Source: Methylobacterium sp. | Lineage (GTDB): Bacteria; Pseudomonadota; Alphaproteobacteria; Rhizobiales; Beijerinckiaceae | Length of the DNA: 51,258 bases | Direction of reading: 5' to 3' | NCBI GenBank assembly: GCA_013823325.1 | Contig: PNLY01000035.1 | Location: 1-51,258 of the forward strand | Shown: positions 1-8,823 of the stretch, one piece after another | Layout: every line of letters begins with the position of its first letter | Numbering within the stretch: the first letter of the stretch is position 1 | Position numbers and translations under genes: made by a program | Notes under the pieces: model-generated | What the model was told of the DNA's origin: nothing | The model's database searches: none | Seen by the model: only the letters and a program-made list of their open reading frames with translations

Positions 1-1174
1 CGAGGCCGCCGAGCTGCGCCGCCGAGACCGGCGAGGCCGAGACGTCCTTGCCTTCCTTGTTGAGGCGGCCGAACAGCTCGTTGATCACCCAGTTGGCGGC
101 GGCCTTGCCGTCGCGGCCCTTGGCGACCGCCTCGAAATAGTCGGCCTGCTCGCGCTCGGCGACGAGCACCGAGGCGTCATAGGGCGAGAGCCCGTACTGC
201 GCGATGAAGCGAGCCTTCTTGGCGTCGGGCAGTTCCGGCAGATGCGCCTTCAGCTCGGCGATGAAGGCATCGTCGAATTCGAGCGGCAGCAGGTCGGGAT
301 CGGGGAAGTAGCGGTAGTCGTGCGCCTCTTCCTTGGACCGGAGCGAGCGGGTCTCGCCCTTGCCGGGGTCGTAGAGGCGGGTCTCCTGGTCGATCGTGCC
401 GCCATCCTCGAGGATGCCGATCTGGCGGCGGGCCTCGACCTCGATCGCCTGGCCAATGAAGCGGATCGAATTGACGTTCTTGATCTCGCAGCGCGTGCCG
501 AAGGGCGCGCCGGGCTTGCGCACGGAGACGTTGACGTCGGCGCGCAGGTTGCCCTTCTCCATGTCGCCATCACAGGAGCCGATATAGCGCAGGATGGTGC
601 GCAGCTTGGAGACATAGGCCTTGGCCTCGTCGGCCGAGCGCAGGTCCGGCTTGGAGACGATCTCCATCAGCGCCACGCCCGAGCGGTTGAGGTCGACGAA
701 GCTCATGGTCGGATGCTGGTCGTGCATCGACTTGCCGGCGTCCTGCTCAAGATGCAGGCGCTCGATGCCGACGCTGATCTGCTCGGTCGGCGACAGGTCG
801 ACCGCGATCTCGCCCTCTCCGACGACCGGGTGCTTGTACTGGCTGATCTGGTAGCCCTGCGGTAGGTCGGGGTAGAAATAGTTCTTGCGGTCGAAGACCG
901 AGCGCTTGTTGATCTGCGCGTTGAGGCCGAGCCCGGTGCGGACCGCCTGGCGCACGCATTCCTCGTTGATCACCGGCAGCATGCCCGGCATCGCCGCGTC
1001 GACCAGGCTGACATGGGCGTTCGGCTCTCCGCCGAAGGCGGTCGAGGAGCCCGAGAACAGCTTGGCGTTGGACGTCACCTGCGCATGTATCTCGAGACCG
1101 ATCACGATTTCCCAGTCGCCGGTCGCACCCTTGATCAGCTTCTTCGGGTCGGCGGGGCGGACATGCGCATTCAT
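1..1174 (-). CDS. gatB: Asp/Glu-tRNA amidotransferase subunit B (partial, C-terminus outside window)
   Basis: Subunit B of the cytoplasmic GatCAB amidotransferase, which turns misacylated Glu-tRNA(Gln) and Asp-tRNA(Asn) into Gln-tRNA(Gln) and Asn-tRNA(Asn). About 391 codons run from an ATG and are still open at the window edge. The family is usually about 480-500 residues, so only the end of the C-terminal tail domain is missing. Diagnostic motifs are [13 protein letters not shown] near residues 21-33, [14 protein letters not shown] in the catalytic cradle, and VSAAQLGGL of the tail domain near the window edge. gatA and gatC are not in the window. The gene diverges from the efflux operon. The identity is secure. 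Confidence 0.95.
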   Translation of the reverse strand, partial: MNAHVRPADPKKLIKGATGDWEIVIGLEIHAQVTSNAKLFSGSSTAFGGEPNAHVSLVDAAMPGMLPVINEECVRQAVRTGLGLNAQINKRSVFDRKNYFYPDLPQGYQISQYKHPVVGEGEIAVDLSPTEQISVGIERLHLEQDAGKSMHDQHPTMSFVDLNRSGVALMEIVSKPDLRSADEAKAYVSKLRTILRYIGSCDGDMEKGNLRADVNVSVRKPGAPFGTRCEIKNVNSIRFIGQAIEVEARRQIGILEDGGTIDQETRLYDPGKGETRSLRSKEEAHDYRYFPDPDLLPLEFDDAFIAELKAHLPELPDAKKARFIAQYGLSPYDASVLVAEREQADYFEAVAKGRDGKAAANWVINELFGRLNKEGKDVSASPVSAAQLGGL

Positions 1175-1423
1175 GAGACGATTTCCATGAGGTGTTGCTG
1201 CTGACGCTGGCGCGCGCGTCCCTCAGGTAGAGCTTCGGCCCGCTGCCAGCAAGCACCTGTTGCATCCGTTCCGGGCAGCGATGGGGTGATCAGGGCCCGT
1301 TCCGATGAAAATTACGCCGAAATGTCGAGTGAAGAAACTTGACAATCGTCAGCGGGATGGAGTTGTTGCGCATTGGCCGGAAACCGTGAAGGTTGCGCCG
1401 CGCCCGCATTCTCGGAGTTTCAC
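1175..1423. promoter_or_regulatory. Divergent intergenic region between gatB and the RND operon
   Basis: About 250 bases without a convincing gene. A TTGACA hexamer at 1339-1344 lies 79 bases before the adaptor gene and is a plausible -35 box. The hexamer 17 bases downstream (GTTGTT) is a poor -10, so the promoter assignment is weak. A GGAG at 1414-1417 gives the adaptor gene its ribosome binding site. I see no clear operator, and no efflux regulator gene (TetR or MarR type) sits beside the operon. Confidence 0.3.
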
Positions 1424-2560
1424 ATGATCCGCCGCTCCAGCCGGGCCTTCGTCGCCCTGGCGGTCCTGCTTCCGGCCTTCTCCGTCGAGGCCCTCGCCCA
1501 AGGTGCGCCGCCGGCCCCGCCGGTCACGGTCGCCACCCCGCTCGCCAAGCGCGTCACCAACTGGGACGAGTTCACCGGCCGCTTCGAGGCCAGCGACCAG
1601 GTCGAGGTTCGCGCCCGCGTCTCGGGCTTCCTCGATTCGGTGCATTTCCGCGACGGCGACCTGGTCAAGGCCGGCGACCTGCTCTTCACCATCGACCAGC
1701 GCCCCTACAAGCTCGCCGTCGATGCGTCGCGGGCCGAGGTGGCGCGCGCCAAGGCGCAGGTCGACCTCAACCAGAACGAGGTCGAGCGCGCCGAGGCGCT
1801 GACGCAGAACCGCACCATCACCGCCCGCGACATCGACCAGCGCCGCGCCAACCTCAATGGCGCGATCGCCAGCCAGCAGGCCGCCGAGGCCAATCTGAAG
1901 ACCGCCGAGCTCAACCTCGAATGGACGCAGGTGCGCGCGCCCCTCTCCGGGCGCGTGTCCAACCGGCGCGTCGACCAGGGCAACCTGATCGCCGGCGGCC
2001 AGTCGGGCGCGACGCTGCTGACGACGATCGTCGCCGTCGATCCGATCAAGTTCGTCTTCGACGCCTCGGAGGCCGACTATCTGCGCTATGTGCAGTCGCA
2101 GGATTTGCGCAAGCCCGGCACGCCGGTGCGCGTGCGGCTTTCGAGCGAAACGAAATGGGACCGTGAAGGCAAGATCGACTTCGTCGACAATGCGCTCAAC
2201 GCCCGCTCGGCGACGATCCGGACCCGCGCGGTCTTCCCGAATCCCGATGGGCAGCTGACGCCGGGAACCTTCGGGCGACTGCGTCTCTTCGCCGGCGAAG
2301 GCGATGCGCTGCTGGTGCCGGATGCCGTCATCGTCTCCGACCAGGCCAACAAGATCGTGCTGACGGTCGGCGCCGACAACAAGGTCGTGCCCAAGCCGGT
2401 CCAACTCGGCGCGATCAGCGACGGATTGCGTGTCATCACCAAGGGGCTTGACCCCAATGACAAGGTCATCGTGACCGGCATCGCCAACCCGATGGTGCGC
2501 CCGGGTGTCGCGGTGACCCCGCAGCCGACCGAGATCAAGGCGGCCGCAGCCGCCAACTGA
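1424..2560 (+). CDS. RND efflux periplasmic adaptor (membrane fusion protein, HlyD/AcrA family)
   Basis: Periplasmic adaptor that links an RND pump to an outer-membrane channel. I place the start at the ATG preceded by GGAG, giving 378 residues. An in-frame ATG 51 bases upstream lacks a signal peptide context. Residues 1-25 form a Sec signal peptide ending in EALA, with no lipobox cysteine, so this is not a lipoprotein as AcrA is. The order is lipoyl half-motif (RARVSGFLDSVHFRDGD), alpha-hairpin with Glu/Ala/Gln-rich heptads at roughly residues 95-165, second lipoyl half (VRAPLSGRVSNRRVDQGNL), beta-barrel and membrane-proximal domain. It is co-directional with the pump gene 134 bases downstream. 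Substrates cannot be read from the sequence. Confidence 0.9.
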   Translation: MIRRSSRAFVALAVLLPAFSVEALAQGAPPAPPVTVATPLAKRVTNWDEFTGRFEASDQVEVRARVSGFLDSVHFRDGDLVKAGDLLFTIDQRPYKLAVDASRAEVARAKAQVDLNQNEVERAEALTQNRTITARDIDQRRANLNGAIASQQAAEANLKTAELNLEWTQVRAPLSGRVSNRRVDQGNLIAGGQSGATLLTTIVAVDPIKFVFDASEADYLRYVQSQDLRKPGTPVRVRLSSETKWDREGKIDFVDNALNARSATIRTRAVFPNPDGQLTPGTFGRLRLFAGEGDALLVPDAVIVSDQANKIVLTVGADNKVVPKPVQLGAISDGLRVITKGLDPNDKVIVTGIANPMVRPGVAVTPQPTEIKAAAAAN

Positions 2561-2694
2561 CGGCCCGTCAGAGGCCGTAACGAGAGCGGACGGCATCCTG
2601 TCGTCCGCCCTGCCCAAGCCTTCGTGTTCGCCGCGATTCCGGACGGAGACCTCATCTCCATTTTCCTGGAATTGCTTACGGCCAGGACCATCGC

Positions 2695-5600
2695 ATGTTC
2701 CGCTTCGCCCATTTCTTCATCGACAGGCCGATCTTCGCGACCGTGCTCTCGGTGCTGCTGACGATCGCTGGCGCCATCACGCTGCGCACCTTGCCGATCG
2801 CCGAATATCCCGAGATCGCGCCGCCGACCGTCACGATCACCGCGAACTATCCCGGCGCCTCCGCCGAGGTCGTCGCCTCGACAGTGGCAGCGCCGATCGA
2901 GCAGGAGGTCAACGGCGTCGACGACATGCTCTACATCTCGTCGCAGTCGACCGGCGACGGGCGCGTGACGATCAACGTCGTCTTCAAGGCCGGCACCGAT
3001 GTCGACCAGGCGCAGGTGCTGGTGCAGAACCGCGTCTCGGCCGCGGAGCCGCGCCTGCCGCAGGAGGTGCGCACGCTCGGCCTGCAGGTCCGCAAGGCCT
3101 CGCCGGACTTCCTGATGGTCATCCACATGCTGTCCCCTGACGGCTCGCGCGACCAGCAATACGTCTCGAACTACACCACGCTGAACGTCAAGGACGTGCT
3201 GACCCGCGTCGAGGGCGTCGGCGATGTCCAGGTCTTCGGTGCGCGCGATTATTCGATGCGCGTCTGGCTCGACCCCGCCAAGGTCGCTGCCCGCAACCTG
3301 ACCGCCGGCGACGTCGTCGCGGCGATCCGCGCCGCCAACATCCAGGTCGCGGCGGGTGCGATCAACCAGCCGCCGGCGAAGTCGGACGGCGCCTTCCAGC
3401 TCTCGGTCAACACGCTCGGGCGCCTGACCAGCATCGACGAGTTCTACAACATCGTCGTCCGCTCGGATGCCGACGGCGGCACCATCCGCGTGCGCGACGT
3501 CGCCCGGGTCGAGCTCGGTGCGCAGGACTACCTGTCGAACTCTTATCTCGACAACAAGGAAGCGGTCGCGATCGGCGTCTTCCAGCGTCCCGGTACGAAC
3601 GCGCTGGCGGCCTCCGAGGCGCTCATCAAGACGATGCAGACGCTGTCGAAGAACTTCCCGGCCGGCGTCGAGCACACCATCGTCTACAACCCGACCGAGT
3701 TCATCAGGGAATCTGTCTCGGCGGTCGTCGCGACCCTCCTCGAAGCGATCGTGCTCGTCGTGATCGTGGTGATCCTGTTCCTGCAGACCTGGCGCGCCGC
3801 GATTATCCCGATCATCGCGATCCCGGTCTCGCTGGTCGGCACCTTCCTGATCATGAGCGCTGTCGGGATCTCCTTCAACACGATCTCGCTGCTGGCGCTG
3901 GTGCTCGCGATCGGCATCGTCGTCGACGACGCGATCGTCGTGGTCGAGAACGTCGAGCGCTATCTGGCGCAGGGAATGAGCGCGGTCGACGCGGCACACA
4001 AGACCATGGACGAGGTCGGCGGCGCGCTGCTGGCGATCGCGCTGGTGCTCTGCGCCGTGTTCATTCCGACCGCCTTCATCACCGGCCTGCAGGGCACCTT
4101 CTACCAGCAGTTCGCGGTGACGATCGCGGCCTCGACGGCGATCTCGTGCTTCGTCTCGCTGACCCTGTCGCCGGCCCTCGCTGCGATCCTCTTGAAGCCG
4201 CACAGCCATGAAGAGCCGAAGGGCTTCCTGGCAACGCTCAGCGCGCCGCTGCGCTGGTTCTTCAAGTACTTCAACAAGGCCTTCGACTGGCTGTCGCACG
4301 CTTACGGCTCGGTCACCTCGCGCCTGATCCGCTTTGGCGTGATCATGCTGCTGGTCTATGCGGGCCTGATCGCGGTCGCCGGCCAACGGCTCGCGGCAAT
4401 CCCGACCGGCCTCGTGCCGCAGCTCGACCGCGGCTACTTCATCGCGGTCTTCCAGCTGCCGCCCGGCTCCTCCCTGCCCCGGACAGACGCGGTCATCCGC
4501 AAGGCGACCGACATCCTGCTGTCGCGGCCGGGCGTTGCCCACGCCGTGGCCTTCGCCGGCCTCGACGGCGCGACTTTCACGCTCGCGCCGAACGCCGGCG
4601 TCGCTTTCGTCACGCTCACCGACTTCAAGGAGCGGGCCAAGCAGGGTCTGACCACCCAGGGTATCCTCAATGACCTGCGCACCCAGCTCTTCGGGATCGG
4701 CGAGGCCTTCGCGCTGATCATCGAGCCGCCGGCGGTGCCCGGCATCGGCAATGGCGGCGGCCTCAAGGGTTACGTGCAGGATCGCGGCGGCAAGGGGCTG
4801 GCAGCGCTGGAAGGCGCGACCTGGGCCGTGGCCGGGACAGCCGGCCAGACGCCTGGCATCCAGCAGCCTTTCACGCTGTTCTCGACCCGGACGCCGCAGA
4901 TCTATGCCGATATCGACCGCACCAAGGCGGAGATGCTCGGCGTCCCCGTGACGCGCGTGTTCGAGACGCTGTCGATCTATATGGGCTCGGCCTATGTGAA
5001 CGACTTCAATATCCTCGGCCGCACCTTCCGCGTCACGGCCCAGGCCGACAACCCGCAGCGTCTCGACATCCGCGACGTCGCCGATCTGAAGACCCGCAAT
5101 GCCGATGGCGAAATGGTGCCGATCGGCTCGGTCGCGACCTTCTCCAACACGACCGGCGCCTATCGCGTGCCGCGCTACAATCTCTATCCGGCGGCTGAAG
5201 TGCAGATGTCGATGGCGCGCGGCTACTCGACCGGCCAGGGCATCGCGGCGGTGGAGAAGATCGCGAGCCAGGTCCTGCCGGCCGGCTTCGGCTTCGAATG
5301 GACCGAGATCGCGCTGCAGGAGAAGCTCGCCGGCAACACCGCGATCATCGCCTTCGGCCTCGCCGTCGTCTTCGTCTTCCTCTTGCTGGCGGCGCTGTAC
5401 GAGAGCTGGACACTGCCGCTGGCGGTCATCCTGATCGTGCCGATGTGTATCCTCGCGGCGATGATCGGCGTCGGCTACAAGGACTTCGACCGCAATGTGC
5501 TGGTCGATATCGGCCTTGTCGTTCTCGTCGGCCTCGCAGCGAAGAACGCGATCCTGATCGTCGAGTTCGCCAAGCAGGCCGAGGACGAGGGCATGAGCCG

Positions 5601-5880
5601 GCGCGATGCCGCGATCGCGGCGGCCCGGACCCGGCTGCGGCCGATCCTGATGACCTCGCTCGCTTTCATCCTCGGCGTTCTGCCGCTGACGACTTCGGTC
5701 GGCGCCGGCGCGGAAATGCGGCAGGTGCTGGGTATCGCGGTGTTCTCCGGCATGATCGGCGTTACCTTGTTTGGCCTGCTGTTCACCCCGGTGTTCTACG
5801 TGGTGGTGCGCTGGCTCGCCTCGCTCGGCGGCAAGAAGAAGCCGGCCGAACCGAAGCAGGCGACGCCGCAGGCACACTGA
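2695..5880 (+). CDS. RND efflux pump, inner-membrane transporter (HAE1/AcrB family)
   Basis: Proton-driven multidrug/hydrophobe exporter of 1061 residues, matching the usual HAE1 length of about 1030-1060. It has the standard layout of TM1 near residues 10-30, a large periplasmic porter/docking domain, TM2-6, a second periplasmic loop, then TM7-12. The proton-relay aspartates are the pair in AIGIVVDDAIVVVENVER (about D411/D412), and the relay lysine is in GLAAKNAILIVEFAK (about K950). These motifs mark the drug (HAE1) rather than the metal (CusA) subfamily. No outer-membrane factor follows it. The TolC-like gene at 48.7 kb belongs to another operon, so a channel encoded elsewhere is presumably shared. 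Confidence 0.94.
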   Translation: MFRFAHFFIDRPIFATVLSVLLTIAGAITLRTLPIAEYPEIAPPTVTITANYPGASAEVVASTVAAPIEQEVNGVDDMLYISSQSTGDGRVTINVVFKAGTDVDQAQVLVQNRVSAAEPRLPQEVRTLGLQVRKASPDFLMVIHMLSPDGSRDQQYVSNYTTLNVKDVLTRVEGVGDVQVFGARDYSMRVWLDPAKVAARNLTAGDVVAAIRAANIQVAAGAINQPPAKSDGAFQLSVNTLGRLTSIDEFYNIVVRSDADGGTIRVRDVARVELGAQDYLSNSYLDNKEAVAIGVFQRPGTNALAASEALIKTMQTLSKNFPAGVEHTIVYNPTEFIRESVSAVVATLLEAIVLVVIVVILFLQTWRAAIIPIIAIPVSLVGTFLIMSAVGISFNTISLLALVLAIGIVVDDAIVVVENVERYLAQGMSAVDAAHKTMDEVGGALLAIALVLCAVFIPTAFITGLQGTFYQQFAVTIAASTAISCFVSLTLSPALAAILLKPHSHEEPKGFLATLSAPLRWFFKYFNKAFDWLSHAYGSVTSRLIRFGVIMLLVYAGLIAVAGQRLAAIPTGLVPQLDRGYFIAVFQLPPGSSLPRTDAVIRKATDILLSRPGVAHAVAFAGLDGATFTLAPNAGVAFVTLTDFKERAKQGLTTQGILNDLRTQLFGIGEAFALIIEPPAVPGIGNGGGLKGYVQDRGGKGLAALEGATWAVAGTAGQTPGIQQPFTLFSTRTPQIYADIDRTKAEMLGVPVTRVFETLSIYMGSAYVNDFNILGRTFRVTAQADNPQRLDIRDVADLKTRNADGEMVPIGSVATFSNTTGAYRVPRYNLYPAAEVQMSMARGYSTGQGIAAVEKIASQVLPAGFGFEWTEIALQEKLAGNTAIIAFGLAVVFVFLLLAALYESWTLPLAVILIVPMCILAAMIGVGYKDFDRNVLVDIGLVVLVGLAAKNAILIVEFAKQAEDEGMSRRDAAIAAARTRLRPILMTSLAFILGVLPLTTSVGAGAEMRQVLGIAVFSGMIGVTLFGLLFTPVFYVVVRWLASLGGKKKPAEPKQATPQAH

Positions 5881-5892
5881 CGAGGCAATGCG

Positions 5893-6615
5893 ATGAACGC
5901 CGCCGCCATCATCATCGGCATGGTGGCGGCGGTCGTTCTCCTGCTCGTCGTCGGCAATGCGCTCGCCTCGTATCGGCGGCTGCGCCGGGCGGAGTTCATC
6001 CGGCGCTATTCCTGGCCACGCGGGCTGCTCGACAAGCTCGCCCACCATCACCCCGGCTTCACCCGCAAGGAGACGGCGCTGGTCTCCGAGGGCCTGCGCC
6101 AGTTCTTCCTGGCCTATCTCAACTCCGGGCGGCGCGAAGTGGCGATGCCCTCGCAGGTCGCGGACGATCTCTGGCACGAGTTCATCCTCTACACCCGCGA
6201 CTATGGCCGTTTCTGCAACCAGGCCTTCGGTCGCTTCCTGCACCACACGCCCGCGATCGTGCTGCGCGAAGGCGCGCGCCGCGACAATTCGGCCCTGCGC
6301 CGCGTCTGGTGGCAATGCTGCCGCGACGAGAACATCGACCCGGCCCGCCCGACGCGCCTGCCGCTCCTTTTTGCGCTCGACACCAAGCTGAAGATCGCCG
6401 ACGGCTTCGTCTACACGCCCGACTGCGAGGCGCTCAGGCGCAAGGGCGATCGCGGCACGCAATGCGGCGGCGACTTCTCGAGCTCATCCGTCGACGGGAG
6501 CACCGACGGCTTCGGCGGCAACGACAGCTCCTCCGGCGATAGCAGCTCCGATAGCGGAGGTGGCGACAGCGGTGGAGGCGATGGCGGTGGTTGCGGCGGA
6601 GGCGGCGGCGACTGA
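5893..6615 (+). CDS. Membrane-anchored GRDP-like (DUF1399-type) protein with Gly/Ser/Cys-rich tail
   Basis: 240 residues that follow the pump by 12 bases and are probably co-transcribed with it. Residues 5-27 are a single N-terminal membrane segment. A middle domain carries DDLWHEFILYTRDY (residues 91-104) followed by C-NQAFGRFLHH. That pattern resembles the W-H-x-F/H...Y...C...fG..lHH signature of glycine-rich-domain-containing (DUF1399) proteins. From about residue 165 the chain turns Cys- and then Ser/Asp/Gly-rich, ending in GGGDGGGCGGGGGD. This end resembles other small bacterial membrane proteins with Gly/Cys-rich termini. Function is unknown. The link to efflux rests only on position. 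Confidence 0.7.
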   Translation: MNAAAIIIGMVAAVVLLLVVGNALASYRRLRRAEFIRRYSWPRGLLDKLAHHHPGFTRKETALVSEGLRQFFLAYLNSGRREVAMPSQVADDLWHEFILYTRDYGRFCNQAFGRFLHHTPAIVLREGARRDNSALRRVWWQCCRDENIDPARPTRLPLLFALDTKLKIADGFVYTPDCEALRRKGDRGTQCGGDFSSSSVDGSTDGFGGNDSSSGDSSSDSGGGDSGGGDGGGCGGGGGD

Positions 6616-6622
6616 GCGCCGC

Positions 6623-7213
6623 TCAGTTCTGCTTGATCTTCGAGCCCTTGATCACGACGTCGGAACTCGCGGACGCATTGATCTTGCCGCTCGCCTTGAT
6701 CGTGACGTCCTTGCCCCTGAGGTCCACGGAACCATCCTTTTTCAGGTTGAGCTCGGCCGATCCCGTGTCAAGCAGGATGGCGTCGGCAGCCTTGATCGCG
6801 AGCGACTTACCGCTGGCGATCTCGAAATCCTTGCTGCTGTCGAGGTCGATGCTGACCGCAGCCGCGACCTCGAAGGCGCGGGTCGCCAGGCTGATCTCGC
6901 GATTGGCGCTCATGCTGAGCGCGGTGCCCGCGATGAGGTTGATGCCGGTACCGGCCGTCGTGCGCAGGCCGGCGCCGACATTGACGACATAGGCTGAGCC
7001 CACTGCGGTGCGGAAATTGCTGCCGATCGTAAGTGCCAGTTCGGCTCCGACATTGATGGTGCAGGGACCGCCGGCGGTGATCGACAGCCCGAGCGGAGCG
7101 TTGATCGCGACCATGCCGCCGCGCCCGACAGTGACCGCCTGCAACAGGGTGGCAAGCTGCGCCTCGAGCGCAGCGATCCGCCGGCTCAAGGCCTCGATTT
7201 CCGGCGTCGCCAT
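6623..7213 (-). CDS. Orphan VgrG-tip/gp5-like beta-helix protein with N-terminal coiled coil
   Basis: 196 residues, starting at the ATG with GAGG five bases upstream rather than at an upstream in-frame ATG. Residues 1-30 (EIEALSRRIAALEAQLATLL) are a short heptad coiled coil. The rest is made of short alternating beta-repeats, for example INAPLGLSITAGG, LNLKKDGSVDLRGKD and VTIKASGKINASASSDVVI, ending in KGSKIKQN. This resembles the DUF2345/gp5 triple-stranded beta-helix at the end of type VI VgrG spikes. No VgrG body, Hcp, PAAR or other secretion gene is near. It converges on the DUF1399-type gene, and the two stop codons lie within an inverted repeat. A structural or tail-fibre-like role is only a guess. 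Confidence 0.6.
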   Translation of the reverse strand: MATPEIEALSRRIAALEAQLATLLQAVTVGRGGMVAINAPLGLSITAGGPCTINVGAELALTIGSNFRTAVGSAYVVNVGAGLRTTAGTGINLIAGTALSMSANREISLATRAFEVAAAVSIDLDSSKDFEIASGKSLAIKAADAILLDTGSAELNLKKDGSVDLRGKDVTIKASGKINASASSDVVIKGSKIKQN

Positions 7214-7355
7214 GACCTCATCCCCTTCTCTTGCGCGCAGCCGACCCAATCTATCACGAACCGCAGCGGCTCGCGGCGGCACTATCCCTTTGCGCCATGC
7301 AACCAAATCGGCTCCATCGGCGTATCAGACCATCGCATCGACAAGGCCTCCCCGA

Positions 7356-8813
7356 GTGACCGCACACCCTGCCCTGCTCTGGTTCCGCGACGATCTGCGC
7401 CTGTCCGACAACCCGGCCCTGAGAGCTGCGCTCGATCATGGCCCGCTGATCTGCCTCTACATCCTCGATACGGCGACACAGCGCCGGGAGCTCGGCGGGG
7501 CGGCGCGCTGGTGGCTGTCGCGCTCGCTGCAGGCGCTGTCGCAGGCCATCGCGGCGAAAGGAGGAGAGCTGCTGATCCTGCGCGGCGATCCGGCGGAGCT
7601 GCTGCCCGATATCGTCGAGCGCACCGGCAGCAGCTACGTCGCCTGGAACCGCCGCTATGACGGCGCCGCGATCGCGCTCGACAGGGCGCTGAAGGCGAAA
7701 CTCACGGAAACCGGCGTCGAGGTCGAAAGCTTCAATGCCAATCTGCTCAACGAGCCCTGGCAGGTGAAGACCAAGGCGGATGGGCCGTTCAAGGTGTTCA
7801 CGCCCTATTGGCGCGCCGTGCGCGAAGGCGGCGAGCCCTCGGCACCGCTTCCTGCCCCAGCCAGGCTGAGCAAGGCGACGCTCCCGGCGGCGCTGCGCAA
7901 GCAAGCGCTCACGATCGCCGATCTCGCTCTCCAGCCGACCGCCCCCGATTGGGCCAGCGGACTGCGCGACGCCTGGATGCCGGGCGAAGACGGGGCGCAG
8001 GATCGACTGGGCACCTTCCTCGACGAAGGTATCGCCGGCTATCGCGAGGGACGCGACCGGCCGGACAAGCTCTCGACCTCACGGCTGTCGCCGCATCTGC
8101 GCTTCGGCGAGATCAGCCCGCGCCAGATCTGGCACGCGACCAGAGGGGCGCTGGAGACGGGCGAGACGCCGGGATCGGCTGCCGACATCGAGAAATTCTT
8201 CAGCGAGATCGGCTGGCGTGAATTCTCCTACCACCTGCTCTTCCACAATCCCGATCTCGCCAGCGTCAACTATGACCGCCGCTTCGATGCGATGGCCTGG
8301 GCGACGGACGAGGCCGGCTTGAAGGCCTGGCGGAAGGGCCTGACGGGCTATCCGATTGTCGATGCCGGCCTGCGCGAGCTCTGGCAGACCGGCTGGATGC
8401 ACAACCGGGTGCGGATGATCACCGCTTCGTTCCTGATCAAGCACCTGCTGACCGACTGGCGCGCCGGCGAGACCTGGTTCTGGGACACGCTGGTCGACGC
8501 CGATCCGGCGAACAATCCGGCGAGCTGGCAATGGGTCGCGGGCTCCGGCGCCGATGCAGCGCCCTATTTCCGCATCTTCAACCCGGTGACGCAGGGCGAG
8601 AAATTCGATCCGAAGGGCGACTATGTCCGCCGCTTCGTTCCCGAGCTGGCGAAACTCGGCGACAGGTTCATCCACCGCCCCTGGGACGCTCCGGCGAGCG
8701 AGCTGAAGCAGGCCGGCATCGTCCTCGGCCAGAACTATCCCAAGCCGGTCGTCGCGCTCGATTTCGGCCGGCGGCGCGCGCTCGATGCGTTTGCCGCCCT
8801 TCGATCCGAGTAG
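7356..8813 (+). CDS. phrB: Deoxyribodipyrimidine photolyase (cryptochrome/photolyase family)
   Basis: Light-driven repair of cyclobutane pyrimidine dimers in DNA. The open frame extends further upstream, but the family N terminus LLWFRDDLRLSDNPAL begins a few residues after a GTG, which I take as the start. This gives 485 residues, typical for class I photolyases of about 470-490. N-terminal Rossmann antenna domain, then the FAD-binding helical domain with SPHLRFGEISPRQIWH, GWREFSYHLL, GYPIVDAGLRELWQTGWMHN and WQWVAGSGADAAPYFRIFNP, including the tryptophans of the electron-transfer chain. The AAC(3)-like gene begins 10 bases downstream and is probably co-transcribed. The exact start is uncertain. 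Confidence 0.93.
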   Translation: MTAHPALLWFRDDLRLSDNPALRAALDHGPLICLYILDTATQRRELGGAARWWLSRSLQALSQAIAAKGGELLILRGDPAELLPDIVERTGSSYVAWNRRYDGAAIALDRALKAKLTETGVEVESFNANLLNEPWQVKTKADGPFKVFTPYWRAVREGGEPSAPLPAPARLSKATLPAALRKQALTIADLALQPTAPDWASGLRDAWMPGEDGAQDRLGTFLDEGIAGYREGRDRPDKLSTSRLSPHLRFGEISPRQIWHATRGALETGETPGSAADIEKFFSEIGWREFSYHLLFHNPDLASVNYDRRFDAMAWATDEAGLKAWRKGLTGYPIVDAGLRELWQTGWMHNRVRMITASFLIKHLLTDWRAGETWFWDTLVDADPANNPASWQWVAGSGADAAPYFRIFNPVTQGEKFDPKGDYVRRFVPELAKLGDRFIHRPWDAPASELKQAGIVLGQNYPKPVVALDFGRRRALDAFAALRSE

Positions 8814-8823
8814 CCTCTCCGCA

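Noticed and set aside
2086..6462. A 1458-residue minus-strand open frame opposite the RND pump
   Set aside because: It is a GC-driven shadow: the opposite strand encodes a textbook RND pump with all catalytic residues, while this frame has a low-complexity Arg/Asp/His/Gly-rich product with no recognisable domain.
6612..6626. Palindrome CTGAGCG-C-CGCTCAG spanning two convergent stops, considered as a terminator
   Set aside because: The loop would be a single base and there is no T-tract. The symmetry is largely explained by facing TGA stops. The same holds for TGAGCGCTCA at 17959-17968.
6623..7213. Type VI secretion locus
   Set aside because: Only a VgrG-tip-like fragment is present. No Hcp, sheath, ATPase or membrane complex genes are in the window.
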